Below are positions 6,814-15,195 of a stretch of 43,409 nucleotides of DNA, piece by piece. Every line of letters begins with the position of its first letter. The first letter of the stretch is position 1. Location of the stretch: contig NZ_MVJM01000002.1 in NCBI RefSeq assembly GCF_002156385.1, positions 595,780-639,188 on the forward strand. Direction: 5' to 3'. The stretch is from Halalkalibacter urbisdiaboli. GTDB taxonomy: Bacteria > Bacillota > Bacilli > Bacillales > Bacillaceae_D. The notes beneath the pieces are model-generated. The model worked only from the letters and a program-made list of their open reading frames with translations. It was not told the origin of the DNA and made no database searches. The translations under genes and the position numbers were made by a program.

Positions 6814-7450
6814 GAAGAGGGAATTAGGAAAGGATACACCGCCTTTCTTTTTTTTTTCGCATGGCTCCGCTCGATGCTCGTTGGACGAGAAGAGCGCTCG
6901 TCCAACTTTAAGTGCTTGCAGCGGCTTCGCTCATGCGAAGAGGGAATTAGGAAAGGATACACCGCCTTTCTTTTTGTCGCATGGCTCCGCTCGATGCCCG
7001 TAGGACGGAAAAACGGCTCGTCCAACTTGAAGTGCTTGCAGCGGCTGCGCTCATGCGAAGAGGGAAGTAGGAAAGGATACACCGCCTTTCTTTTTGTCGC
7101 ATGGCTCCGCTCGATGCCCGTAGGACGGAAAAACGGCTCGTCCAACTTGAAGTGCTTGCAGCGGCTGCGCTCATGCGAAGAGGGAAGTAGGAAAGGATAC
7201 ACCGCCTTTCTTTTTGTCGCATGGCTCCGCTCGATGCTCGTTGGACGAGAAGAGCGCTCGTCCAACTTTAAGTGCTTGCAGCGGCTTCGCTCATGCGAAG
7301 AGGGAATTAGGAAAGGATACACCGCCTTTCTTTTTTTCGCATGGCTCCGCTCGATGCTCGTTGGACGAGAAGATCGCTCGTCCAACTTTAAGTGCTTGCA
7401 GCGGCTTCGCTCATGCGAAGAGGGAATTAGGAAAGGATACACCGCCTTTC
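6814..7450. repeat. Tandem array of 120-bp hairpin units (5.3 copies)
   Basis: Units start at 6814, 6937, 7057, 7177, 7297 and 7417 (partial). After the first unit (123 bp, longer T-run) the period is exactly 120 bp. Each unit holds GAAAGG-ATACACCG-CCTTTC, an inner stem GTTGGACGAG-AAGAGCG-CTCGTCCAAC (or a variant in units 2 and 3), and outer arms CGCATG / CATGCG. The last partial unit runs into TAATTCCCTCTT, the complement of the unit start AAGAGGGAATTA, closing a hairpin. Long frames of 233 codons (+) and 228 codons (-) exist only because 120 is a multiple of 3, so I do not treat them as genes. This fills the gap between yutI and the splA-like gene and ends 13 bp from the latter's stop. Confidence 0.92.
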
Positions 7451-7463
7451 ATAATTCCCTCTT

Positions 7464-7694
7464 TTACATCATATATTGGTCGTAGAGTTGTTGGGCTTCT
7501 TCTTGGGTGGAGAAGATAGCGTCATTGGCTTCAATTGGATGGTAGAAGTCGTGGATAAGTAAGGATAGCTGGTTTGGATCCATTGGATCACGGGCAACCA
7601 TCGCTTCTTGGATCGTTTGTACCGATTGTGTATGTGGGTTTCGGTATATCACATACACAGACTGACCTTCTTTTAGTTGCTGTAAATCCAACAT
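7464..7694 (-). CDS. SplA-like small regulator (putative)
   Basis: A 76-residue protein with YVIYRNPHTQSVQTIQEA followed by LSLLIHDFYHP and TQEEAQQLYDQY. This resembles SplA, the small regulator of the spore photoproduct lyase operon in Bacillus, from memory of that family rather than a search. No splB lyase gene is next to it. ATG 7694 is chosen because GGAGG lies 8 bp upstream; ATG 7712 would include that site in the coding region. It follows thrB on the same strand with 51 bp between, and its leader folds into a hairpin ending at the start codon. Confidence 0.65.
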   Translation of the reverse strand: MLDLQQLKEGQSVYVIYRNPHTQSVQTIQEAMVARDPMDPNQLSLLIHDFYHPIEANDAIFSTQEEAQQLYDQYMM

Positions 7695-7733
7695 AGGGCA
7701 TACCTCCAACATATTTGTTTTTGGTATGCCCTA
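7694..7733 (-). promoter_or_regulatory. 11-bp perfect hairpin sequestering a start codon
   Basis: TAGGGCATACC and GGTATGCCCTA (minus strand, 18-nt loop) form a perfect stem whose 3' arm runs from the last G of the GGAGG ribosome site to the A of the ATG of the splA-like gene. No T-run follows, so this looks like translational control rather than a thrB terminator. Confidence 0.6.
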
Positions 7734-7745
7734 CAAGCGATTTAA

Positions 7746-8666
7746 TTATGCTTCTGTTAACGAAGTAAGAGCTTCTACTTTAATTCCTTGTTTTGCAGGT
7801 AAAAGAACATCGACTTCAAAGCTCGGAAAACGGCGTTGAAGAATGCTTTTAATCTCATGACCTTTGTTTACAGGCGCCAAGCATAGCATAGTCGGGCCAG
7901 CTCCACTTAAGGCTGCTCCGTATGCGTCCGTTTCATGTAAGACAACATCGATCACTTCATCTAAATGAGGAACAAGTTTGTTTCGGTACGGATGGTGAAA
8001 AACATCCTCACTCATCATTTTACCAGCAAGCTCCCAGTTCCCTTGAAGGATGGATGCAACGAGGACATTTGCGACACTACTTCCTCGGACTGCTTGACGG
8101 TGAGTTAGTGTTTCTGGCAAGACACCTCGCGCCTTTTTTGTTTTCAACTCTTCGGTTGGAATTAAAAAGACTAAATCAACTTCAGGCACTCCACCAAATA
8201 GTACATTTGTTGCTTCCTCTGTATGAGTCCCGATGACAAGACCACCATAGACAGAAGCAGCAACATTATCCGGATGCCCTTCCCATACACTTGCATAACG
8301 TACCTTTTGTTCGTCAGTTAATACGTCACCAAGAAGTTGATTTGCAAGTTCAATACCAGCTACAATCGCCGCTGCACTGCTGCCTAGACCACGAGCTAAT
8401 GGAATATCACTTGTCATTTTTACTTCACATGGAGAAAGTGTTTTTCCTAAGTCGGCAGCCACGTGCTTTGCTACTTCACAGATTAAGTTATCCTCTCCCG
8501 ATGGAACATCCTGTAAATCTTCTGAGTCTGAGTGAAAAAACCATTCATCTGCTTCCTTGACGACAAGTGTCAAGTAACGGTTTACTCCAAGGCCGACAGA
8601 GTCAAAACCTGGGCCTAGGTTGGCTGTACTGCCAGGCACCGTCACGACAAATGGTGTTACGCTCAT
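7746..8666 (-). CDS. thrB: Homoserine kinase
   Basis: A 306-residue GHMP-family kinase that phosphorylates homoserine, the fourth step to threonine from aspartate semialdehyde. Signatures are [20 protein letters not shown] at the N-terminus, the ATP-binding [18 protein letters not shown] (about residue 86) and [14 protein letters not shown] near the C-terminus. Its start overlaps the thrC stop by 4 bp (ATGA), showing translational coupling. Last gene of hom-thrC-thrB, the order also found in B. subtilis. Confidence 0.97.
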   Translation of the reverse strand: MSVTPFVVTVPGSTANLGPGFDSVGLGVNRYLTLVVKEADEWFFHSDSEDLQDVPSGEDNLICEVAKHVAADLGKTLSPCEVKMTSDIPLARGLGSSAAAIVAGIELANQLLGDVLTDEQKVRYASVWEGHPDNVAASVYGGLVIGTHTEEATNVLFGGVPEVDLVFLIPTEELKTKKARGVLPETLTHRQAVRGSSVANVLVASILQGNWELAGKMMSEDVFHHPYRNKLVPHLDEVIDVVLHETDAYGAALSGAGPTMLCLAPVNKGHEIKSILQRRFPSFEVDVLLPAKQGIKVEALTSLTEA

Positions 8667-9727
8667 GACTTCACACCGCCCTTAAGGTAAGAAAGGAATG
8701 CTTCTTCGTCATTTGGAAGAACAGTTGGTTTAACCGATACTGTATCCATAGCCGTGTTTGGATCTTTTAGGCCATTACCTGTTAATACACATACAACCTT
8801 TGATCCTTTTTTAATTTCACCAGACTCGATTTGCTTTTTCAAGCCAGCAATTGATGCGCAAGACGCAGGCTCAGCGAAAACACCTTCGCGCTTTGCTAAA
8901 AGCTGATATGCTTCAAGAATCTCTTCATCAGTGACGAAATCAATTTTACCGTTTGATTCTTCAGACGCAGCGACTGCTTTATCCCAGCTCGCTGGATTCC
9001 CGATACGAATCGCTGTTGCTACTGTTTCAGGCTCAGGAATGACTTCACCACGTACGATAGCTGCTGCACCCTCTGCTTCAAATCCACGCATTTGCGGAAG
9101 TCCTGTCCCCTTTTTCTCATTGTATTCTTTAAAGCCTTTCCAGTAGGCAGTAATATTACCCGCATTACCAACAGGAATACAAAGTACATCTGGCGCTTGG
9201 CCTAATGCATCAACCACTTCAAACGCTGCTGTCTTTTGTCCTTCGATACGGTAAGGATTCACTGAGTTAACAAGCGTGATATCTTCTTTTTCACTAATAG
9301 AACGAACGATATCAAGTGCATTATCGAAGTTCCCTTTAATTTCAAGTACCTCAGCACCATACATAACCGCTTGTGCTAGCTTTCCAAGGGCAATCTTGCC
9401 TTCTGGAATAACTACGACACAGCGAAGACCTGCTCTTGTTCCGAAGGCTGCCGCTGCAGCAGAAGTGTTTCCAGTTGACGCACAAATAATCGCCTTGCTG
9501 CCCTCTTCTTTTGCTTTCGCAACTGCCATAACCATCCCACGATCTTTAAATGATCCTGTTGGGTTCGCTCCTTCGTACTTTACATAAATGTCAACGCCCC
9601 ACTCTTTTGATAAATGCTCAAGTGGTACAAGTGGCGTGTTCCCTTCATTTAATGAAAGCATTGGTGTATTTTCATTCACCGGTAAAAATTCTTTATATTC
9701 GTGTAATAAACCTTTCCAACTGCTCAT
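8663..9727 (-). CDS. thrC: Threonine synthase
   Basis: A 354-residue PLP enzyme converting O-phosphohomoserine to threonine. The PLP lysine is in [13 protein letters not shown] (about residue 60). The phosphate-binding loop [14 protein letters not shown] is present, as is [15 protein letters not shown]. The length is that of the short Bacillus class. It starts 2 bp after the hom stop and overlaps thrB by 4 bp, so the three genes form one transcript. Confidence 0.97.
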   Translation of the reverse strand: MSSWKGLLHEYKEFLPVNENTPMLSLNEGNTPLVPLEHLSKEWGVDIYVKYEGANPTGSFKDRGMVMAVAKAKEEGSKAIICASTGNTSAAAAAFGTRAGLRCVVVIPEGKIALGKLAQAVMYGAEVLEIKGNFDNALDIVRSISEKEDITLVNSVNPYRIEGQKTAAFEVVDALGQAPDVLCIPVGNAGNITAYWKGFKEYNEKKGTGLPQMRGFEAEGAAAIVRGEVIPEPETVATAIRIGNPASWDKAVAASEESNGKIDFVTDEEILEAYQLLAKREGVFAEPASCASIAGLKKQIESGEIKKGSKVVCVLTGNGLKDPNTAMDTVSVKPTVLPNDEEAFLSYLKGGVKS

Positions 9728-9729
9728 TC

Positions 9730-11025
9730 TTAATTTCCTCCCTCAACTCGATAACTGCTCTCTACTGATTCTACCACATCTAGAGCGGTTAGGCGCTGGT
9801 ACAATTTTTCGTAATTTTCTTCGCTTGTTTTATGCGTAATAATAATAACCTCTGCAACCTCTTCCCCTTCGACTGGAAGCTGCAATAATTTTTCAAAGCT
9901 GACTTCGAATTCAGCAAATAGAGACGTAATCGTCGAGAATGTTCCCGCTTTATCTAAAACACGTAAGCGTAAGAAATGTTTTGCTTCAATTTCATTTGCT
10001 TCTTTTAGTACTTTTTCATGTAGCGGAACTAACACGCTATGTCCCGTTACACCAAGACGCATATTTCTCATAACTGTTACTAAATCGGAGACAACTGCTG
10101 TTGCTGTTGGCAATGAACCTGCTCCTGGACCATAAAACATCGTTTCACCAACCGCTTCTCCGTAAACATATACCGCATTATATTCATTATGCACAGAAGC
10201 AAGTGGATGCTCAGTCGGTAGTAATGTTGGTTGAACACTTACTTCAATCCGATTATCATCACGTTGCGCTAAACCAATTAGCTTCATTGTATAGCCAAGC
10301 TGCTCACAATAATGAAGGTCTGCCTCTGTTACTGCTGAAATCCCTCGAACAGTCACATCGTCAAAGCTCACTTCCGTTGAAAATCCTAATGATGCTAAAA
10401 TCGCCATCTTTCTTGCAGCATCAAGTCCTTCAACATCGGACGTTGGATCCGCTTCAGCAAAGCCAAGCTCTTGTGCTTGCTTTAATACATCTTCATATGA
10501 ACTGCCTTCTTGGCTCATTTTCGTTAAAATATAATTCGTCGTTCCATTCACAATCCCCATCATTTTAGTAATTCTGTCAGCTGAAAGTCCATCTGATAGG
10601 CTTCTTAAAATTGGAATGCCTCCCGCTACACTTGCTTCATAAAAAAGGTCACAGCCATTCTCTGCTGCAATTTTAAGAAGCTCAGCACCATGAACAGCCA
10701 ATAAGTCTTTATTTGCTGTTACGACGTGTTTTTTGGCTTGTAGGGCACGAGCAATATGCTCCTTCGTTTGCTCCATCCCACCCATGACTTCAATAACAAC
10801 GTCAATTTCTGGATTAGAAAGGATCTCTTCAATATCTTCTGTTACAATTTCTTTTGCAAGCTCTATATTACGTGCTTTATTCTTGTTACGAACGAGCACT
10901 TTTCTAACTTCAACTGGACAACCTACTTGATGCTGCAATTCTTCCTGATGTCGTTGAATTATGGAAACAACCCCAGTTCCCACTGTACCAAGACCTAATA
11001 ACCCAACACGGACAACATTTGTCAT
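9730..11025 (-). CDS. hom: Homoserine dehydrogenase
   Basis: A 431-residue NAD(P)-dependent dehydrogenase reducing aspartate semialdehyde to homoserine. The Rossmann motif [13 protein letters not shown] opens the protein, [12 protein letters not shown] and [11 protein letters not shown] follow, and [14 protein letters not shown] marks the active region. The C-terminal about 80 residues form an ACT domain ([18 protein letters not shown]) for threonine feedback. The start at 11025 (MTNVVRVG) gives the normal length; the frame open to 11127 adds residues without similarity. GGAGTG lies about 10 bp upstream. Confidence 0.96.
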   Translation of the reverse strand: MTNVVRVGLLGLGTVGTGVVSIIQRHQEELQHQVGCPVEVRKVLVRNKNKARNIELAKEIVTEDIEEILSNPEIDVVIEVMGGMEQTKEHIARALQAKKHVVTANKDLLAVHGAELLKIAAENGCDLFYEASVAGGIPILRSLSDGLSADRITKMMGIVNGTTNYILTKMSQEGSSYEDVLKQAQELGFAEADPTSDVEGLDAARKMAILASLGFSTEVSFDDVTVRGISAVTEADLHYCEQLGYTMKLIGLAQRDDNRIEVSVQPTLLPTEHPLASVHNEYNAVYVYGEAVGETMFYGPGAGSLPTATAVVSDLVTVMRNMRLGVTGHSVLVPLHEKVLKEANEIEAKHFLRLRVLDKAGTFSTITSLFAEFEVSFEKLLQLPVEGEEVAEVIIITHKTSEENYEKLYQRLTALDVVESVESSYRVEGGN

Positions 11026-11086
11026 TCTCACTACACTCCAATCTTCCAACCCATCTTTTTGTATCTCTAAAATGAACAGTTGTTTT

Positions 11087-11130
11087 TCTATAATGGACAT
11101 TATAGACCTGATTCCCTTAGAACACAAGGG
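11087..11130 (-). promoter_or_regulatory. Two hairpins in the hom leader
   Basis: On the minus strand CCCTT-gtgttct-AAGGG (11130-11114) is followed by TCTATAAT-GTCC-ATTATAGA (11106-11087), about 60 bp before the hom start. I looked for a T-box or attenuator and saw neither its conserved T-box sequence nor a T-run. They may be operator or RNA structures. The rest of the 264-bp gap 11026-11289 shows only the yutH terminator and no clear promoter. Confidence 0.35.
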
Positions 11131-11244
11131 CTATTTCATCATATTTTGAAAAGTTTTTTTGAAAAAGGCATGTGACTATTATGTACCATCTACATATGTA
11201 AAGATTCTTTCCTTCCCTAATGTTTAATGTACATCAAAACGAAT

Positions 11245-11274
11245 AGAGCCACCCTACTTTAACGGAGTGACTCT
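11245..11274 (-). terminator. Terminator of yutH
   Basis: Minus-strand AGAGTCACTCC ... GGGTGGCTCT pairs over ten positions with two G-U pairs, loop about nine bases, followed by a moderately T-rich tail (ATTCGTTTTG). It lies 15 bp after the yutH stop. Confidence 0.6.
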
Positions 11275-11289
11275 TTTGAAAAAACTTTA

Positions 11290-12309
11290 TTAAATCCAAT
11301 CAATTGAAGGGGTCATCCCTCTTGTTCTAGGCAAACGAATACGCTCGGAAAAGAACTCAAGAAAGCGTTCATTTTCAATTTCATTTTCTAACAAGGCCAT
11401 AAACTGCTCACCATAAAATTGTTTTCTTTCCGGAAGCTGTGTTCGGTAATAGCTCTCAATCGTTTCAAAGTAATGCAATGGAAAAAGTAGTCGCGCATAC
11501 GTTAGTCTCCAGCCATACGTCGAGAGCGGTTCATATTGCTCATAGCCCTCTAAAAAGGAAAGGATCTCCCTCCAGTCTTGTGATGCTCGATGACTTCTGA
11601 TCCATTCAGCTATATCGCGACAAGAGTGATCATAAACAAATTCCGTCGGCTTTTTTACAATATCGCCGTTCTCCGATAACGTTAACCATGTTTGATCCGT
11701 AAACCGTCGGTGGCAGATCGTCCCTTTTTCCTGCTCCTTACCCCGGTCATCGTAATTGGCATCCACGACATACTGAATGGCGTTTTCGGTTAGTCCCATA
11801 AAATAAGGGTAAGTAAATAAGAACGATTCATCGACAATCGTTTGCGGTCCCTGCGCTAACACTTGCTGATACCAGTCTTCAAGCTGCTCTAAGCGCTTTT
11901 GCCATAGGTTATGCCATTGCCCGTAATAATCGAATGTCTTTTGGTGTACTGGCATTTGTTTTCCGTAATAATGAATTGCTGCTAAATGAGCCCCTTTTTC
12001 ATCATCCGTATTGACCCGAAAGGCTTGGCGATTATCATTGACCGGTAAGGCACATACATACACATCCTGTCCATCCACCAAGCCAACATGACTTTGATAA
12101 ACGGTTGGTTGCAGCTCAAGTACGCTGGTATCACCTATTGAACGGAGATATTCTGCATACTTTAACATCTCCTGTTCATTTGAAGCGCACTCTTCCTTTG
12201 GGAGCAGAAGATAAGACATTCCGCCAGCTTGAAACCCTTCATACTCACCAATTGTAAATCTTGAATCACAGTATAAATGATAGTAGTCATAAATATTTCG
12301 TTCAAACAT
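11290..12309 (-). CDS. yutH: Spore coat-associated protein YutH
   Basis: A 339-residue protein of the CotS/YutH group, which has an aminoglycoside-phosphotransferase-like fold and is linked to the spore coat in Bacillus. Visible parts are the N-terminal MFERNIYDYYHLYCDSRF, a central block with QKRLEQLEDWYQQVL, and CHRRFTDQTWLTL around the position of a kinase catalytic loop, but without the usual HGD, so kinase activity is doubtful. GGAGGGGAG precedes the ATG by 5 bp. It sits between hom and yutG as in B. subtilis, on the strand opposite yutG. I could not identify a clear sporulation promoter. Confidence 0.85.
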   Translation of the reverse strand: MFERNIYDYYHLYCDSRFTIGEYEGFQAGGMSYLLLPKEECASNEQEMLKYAEYLRSIGDTSVLELQPTVYQSHVGLVDGQDVYVCALPVNDNRQAFRVNTDDEKGAHLAAIHYYGKQMPVHQKTFDYYGQWHNLWQKRLEQLEDWYQQVLAQGPQTIVDESFLFTYPYFMGLTENAIQYVVDANYDDRGKEQEKGTICHRRFTDQTWLTLSENGDIVKKPTEFVYDHSCRDIAEWIRSHRASQDWREILSFLEGYEQYEPLSTYGWRLTYARLLFPLHYFETIESYYRTQLPERKQFYGEQFMALLENEIENERFLEFFSERIRLPRTRGMTPSIDWI

Positions 12310-12447
12310 AGGCTCCCCTCCTTCATTCGCCTACCTTTTTTTAGTCTATGACCTATGTGCATAAAATGTGTTTGAATGTCGTAGACTAGTAACATCCTTT
12401 TTGTCTTCAGGACATGGCAGGACGAGGTAAACGTTGGAGGTGTATGA

Positions 12448-12945
12448 ATGACAGAGAAAAAAATAAATGCAGTAGAAGAAAAAGCTCGCCAATGGTTAAC
12501 AGAACGAGGAGTTACCTTAAATGATATTGCAGAGCTTGTTTACTTTTTGCAGGTGAAGTACCATCCTAATCTAGAGCTTGACACATGTCTTGAAAATGTA
12601 GATGCTGTCATAGCGAAGCGCGAAGTACAAAATGCAATTTTAACAGGCATCCAGCTTGATTTATTAGCCGAGCAAGGAAAATTAGAACAACCTCTACTTG
12701 GAATCATTGAACGGGATGAAGGACTATATGGAGTCGATGAGATTATTGCTTTATCGATTGTGAACGTCTATGGCTCAATCGGATTCACAAACTACGGATA
12801 CATCGATAAACAAAAACCTGGCATTCTCGAAATGCTTAATGACAAAGAAGGTGACAAATGCCACACCTTTCTCGATGATATCGTTGGAGCAATCGCAGCA
12901 GCAGCCTCCAGCCGCCTTGCCCACCGAGCTGAAAATGTAGAATGA
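12448..12945 (+). CDS. yutG: YutG, phosphatidylglycerophosphatase A family
   Basis: A 165-residue PgpA-family protein. Members dephosphorylate phosphatidylglycerophosphate, although the soluble Bacillus YutG has no obvious membrane segment. Motifs seen are RQWLTERGVTLNDIAELV at the N-terminus, IIERDEGLYGVDEIIALSIV in the middle and CHTFLDDIVGAIAAAASSRL at the C-terminus. GGAGG lies 9 bp upstream of the ATG. It is divergent from yutH. The hairpin array begins 8 bp after its stop. Confidence 0.88.
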   Translation: MTEKKINAVEEKARQWLTERGVTLNDIAELVYFLQVKYHPNLELDTCLENVDAVIAKREVQNAILTGIQLDLLAEQGKLEQPLLGIIERDEGLYGVDEIIALSIVNVYGSIGFTNYGYIDKQKPGILEMLNDKEGDKCHTFLDDIVGAIAAAASSRLAHRAENVE

Positions 12946-12952
12946 CTAGAAA

Positions 12953-13579
12953 AACTCCCTCCCGCCAGAAATTAAATTAGATGCTCGATTTTCCCCTTCC
13001 ACACACAGCACATGATTAGAGTACATTCTCCGGCGGGAGGGGCTAGTTTTTCTTGCTTCCCACCATCTTCGCTCTCTTCCCCTGGTAAAAGGCTTTAATC
13101 AAGAAATGCCTGCATTTTCCTCCTTTCCTTTTACTAGGGCCGCCAGAAATTAAATTAGATCCTCGATTTTCCCCTTTCACCCACAGCCCATGATTAGAGT
13201 ACATTCTCCGGCGGGAGGGGGTAGTCTTTCTTGCTTCCCACCATCTTCGCTCTCTTCCCCTGGTAAAAGGCTTTAATCAAGAAATGCCTGCATTTTCCTC
13301 CTTTCCTTTTACTAGGGCCGCCAGAAATTAAATTAGATCCTCGATTTTCCCCTTTCACCCACAGCCCATGATTAGAGTACATTCTCCGGCGGGAGGGGGT
13401 AGTCTTTCTTGCTTCCCACCATCTTCGCTCTCTTCCCCTGGTAAAAGGCTTTAATCAAGAAAAGCCTGCCTTTTCCTCCTTTCCTTTTACTAGGGACGCC
13501 AGAAATTAAATTAGATGCTCGATTTTCCCCTTTCACCCACAGCACATGATTAGAGTACATTCTCCAGCGGGAGGGAGTT
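12953..13579. repeat. Tandem array of 178-bp hairpin units (3.5 copies)
   Basis: The marker CGCCAGAAAT recurs at 12963, 13141, 13319 and 13497, exactly 178 bp apart; the fourth unit is cut after 83 bp. Each unit has two long-loop inverted repeats: CCGCC...GGCGG (CCCTCCCGCC...GGCGGGAGGG in the first unit) and CCCTGGTAAAAGG...CCTTTTACTAGGG. The whole array is bounded by AACTCCCTCCCGCC at the left and AGCGGGAGGGAGTT at the right, which are near-perfect complements. Minus-strand frames of 62 and 85 codons here are accidents of the repeat. It starts 8 bp after the yutG stop. Confidence 0.92.
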
Positions 13580-13675
13580 ATCAGCGAAATCGGACCATTT
13601 ATCAGCGAAAATGATCTGTTTATCATCAAAAATATAATTTTATCATCAAAAATTCTGATATTATCATCAAATGTG
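13578..13675 (+). repeat. Helically phased TTATCAGC/TTATCATC array
   Basis: Boxes start at 13578, 13599, 13620, 13640 and 13661, steps 21, 21, 20 and 21 bp. The first two are TTATCAGCGAAA, the last three TTATCATCAAA. It begins on the last bases of the 178-bp array and ends just before the yutF terminator. It is the second such array in the window and has the same number of clear boxes as the one at 6281. Confidence 0.8.
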
Positions 13676-13678
13676 CAC

Positions 13679-13710
13679 TAAAAAAACCTGGCACGAAAAT
13701 GCCAGGTTTT
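13679..13710 (-). terminator. Rho-independent terminator of yutF
   Basis: Perfect 11-bp stem AAAACCTGGCA / TGCCAGGTTTT, loop of six, with a TTTTTT run on the minus strand. It lies 8 bp after the yutF stop. Confidence 0.9.
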
Positions 13711-13718
13711 ATTCTTTC

Positions 13719-14495
13719 TTATTCAAATGTCCATTCTGCTAAAGAATCAATCGCGATCGTTGGTTTTTGCTCTTTTTGTGCCATTTGTTCTTTTGTTGAA
13801 ACGCCGGTGTAGACCATGAGGGTATCCATTCCCGCTCGTAGCCCAGCTAAAATATCTGTATCATAATTATCGCCGACCATTAAGGTGTCTTCCTTTTTTG
13901 TTCCGATTACTTCTAATGCCTGCTCAACAATTATGGATTCAGGTTTTCCGATAAAGGTTGGCTGAACTCCAGTTGAAACACTCACAACCGATATAATCGA
14001 TCCTGCACCTGGGAGCAGTCCTCTTTCAGTTGGAAGGGCTACATCACCATTTGTCGCAATGAAGGTTGCCCCCGCACGTACATTTAGCGCAGCTCCGGCT
14101 AGTTTTTCATATGTAATTTGGCGATCTAGCCCCATGACAACAAAGTCTGCATCCTTTTCAACAATTTCATGGCCAGCTGCCTCTAAGGCATATTTTAAGC
14201 CTTGTTCTCCCACCATGTAGACACGAGCTTGCTTTTTTCTTTCAGCGATAAAGGTTGCAGTTGCCATACTTGTTGTAAAAATATGCTCCGGTGTCGCCGG
14301 CACATCCATCCCTTTTAACACATCAGCAACATCCTCTGGGCGCTTTGTAGAATTGTTTGTCACAAATAAATAGGGCAACCCTCGACGTTCAAGCTCCTTA
14401 ACAAATTGAACAGCTTCGTCTATTTTTTCTGTTCCACGGTACATCGTTCCATCTAAATCAATGAGAAATCCTTTGTATGTCGGCAAATTTGTCAC
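13719..14495 (-). CDS. yutF: HAD-superfamily phosphatase YutF (NagD-like)
   Basis: A 258-residue class IIA HAD phosphatase. Motif I is FLIDLDGTMYRG with the nucleophile Asp at about residue 13, motif II is YLFVTNNSTKRPEDV, and motif IV is DTLMVGDNYDTDILAG. The substrate is unknown; NagD relatives act on sugar or nucleotide phosphates. The frame starts with GTG at 14495, where AAAGG is only 1 bp away, so the in-frame TTG at 14486 (LPTYKG) may be the real start. It is the third gene of an apparent yutE-SufR-like-yutF transcript. Confidence 0.92.
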   Translation of the reverse strand: MTNLPTYKGFLIDLDGTMYRGTEKIDEAVQFVKELERRGLPYLFVTNNSTKRPEDVADVLKGMDVPATPEHIFTTSMATATFIAERKKQARVYMVGEQGLKYALEAAGHEIVEKDADFVVMGLDRQITYEKLAGAALNVRAGATFIATNGDVALPTERGLLPGAGSIISVVSVSTGVQPTFIGKPESIIVEQALEVIGTKKEDTLMVGDNYDTDILAGLRAGMDTLMVYTGVSTKEQMAQKEQKPTIAIDSLAEWTFE

Positions 14496-14536
14496 ACCTT
14501 TTCTTATCTTTAAAGTTGCCTTGTAAACGGCATCTG

Positions 14537-15175
14537 TTATTTATTTTTCTTTAACATATATTCACAGCACGTTGAATCTTCTTTCGCGACACAGCTGACT
14601 TGCTGAATATCATCCGTATTAAGAAGTACTTGAAAAAGCTCGTGCTCACAAGAACAGGCGACAGGATACTCTTTCGCGACTTTCGCAATTGGGCAATTGT
14701 ACTCAGTAAATCGAAATGTCCCATCTTCCTGCTTTTCTACTTCGACCATATAGCCATTTTCATTTTGAATCTTCGCTAAAGCTTCGACCCGCTCTTCGAA
14801 GGTCCCATTCATAGTTTGGATGTATTTTTCCTGTAATCGCTCTTTTCTTTTCTCGAAGAGCTGCGTAATTACCTCTTGTCCACTTAACTCTTCTAGGTCT
14901 TTTAAAAAATCTACCGTTAAACTGCCATAATTACGAGGAAAGCTTTCTTTTCCTTGTTCCGTTAAAAAATATTTATGAAGTGGCCGCCCCATCGATTGAC
15001 GTACAATCCGCGCCTCAATCAAGCCCTCAACCTCTAAGCCTTGCAGGTGACGGCGTACAGCCATTTCTGTAAGGCCTAAATCCTTAGCAAGTTCGGAAAC
15101 AGTCTGCTCCTTTCTTTGCTTTAACATCGTTAAGATCGTTTCTCTTGTAGAACTAGCACCTTTGGTCAACACCAT
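14537..15175 (-). CDS. SufR-like helix-turn-helix regulator with C-terminal cysteines
   Basis: A 212-residue regulator. The N-terminal winged helix (residues about 8-60) contains TVSELAKDLGLTEMAVRRHL and MGRPLHKYFLTEQG. The C-terminal 60 residues carry a conserved cysteine pattern: NCPIAKVAKEYPVACSC, then VSCVAKEDSTCCEY, typical of SufR and related Fe-S-sensing repressors. The likely role is cluster sensing, inferred from these cysteines. ATG 15175 follows AAGGAAAGG. It lies between yutE (20-bp gap) and yutF (41-bp gap), where B. subtilis has no such gene in my recollection. The suf operon in the same window is a natural candidate target. Confidence 0.82.
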   Translation of the reverse strand: MVLTKGASSTRETILTMLKQRKEQTVSELAKDLGLTEMAVRRHLQGLEVEGLIEARIVRQSMGRPLHKYFLTEQGKESFPRNYGSLTVDFLKDLEELSGQEVITQLFEKRKERLQEKYIQTMNGTFEERVEALAKIQNENGYMVEVEKQEDGTFRFTEYNCPIAKVAKEYPVACSCEHELFQVLLNTDDIQQVSCVAKEDSTCCEYMLKKNK

Positions 15176-15195
15176 CACCTTTCCTTTTGAGCAGT

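Noticed and set aside
6756-7485. Long open frames (233 codons plus, 228 codons minus, others of 91 and 101 codons) over the 120-bp array
   Set aside because: They exist because the repeat period is a multiple of three and lacks stops. They overlap on both strands, have no ribosome sites and encode only the repeat.
11026-11240. T-box or threonine attenuator upstream of hom
   Set aside because: Two hairpins are present but no T-box consensus, no threonine-rich leader peptide and no terminator with T-run were seen.
13194-13629. Two minus-strand frames sharing YSNHGLWVKGENR-type sequence
   Set aside because: They are two copies of the same 178-bp repeat; the period is not a multiple of three and no start signals are present.
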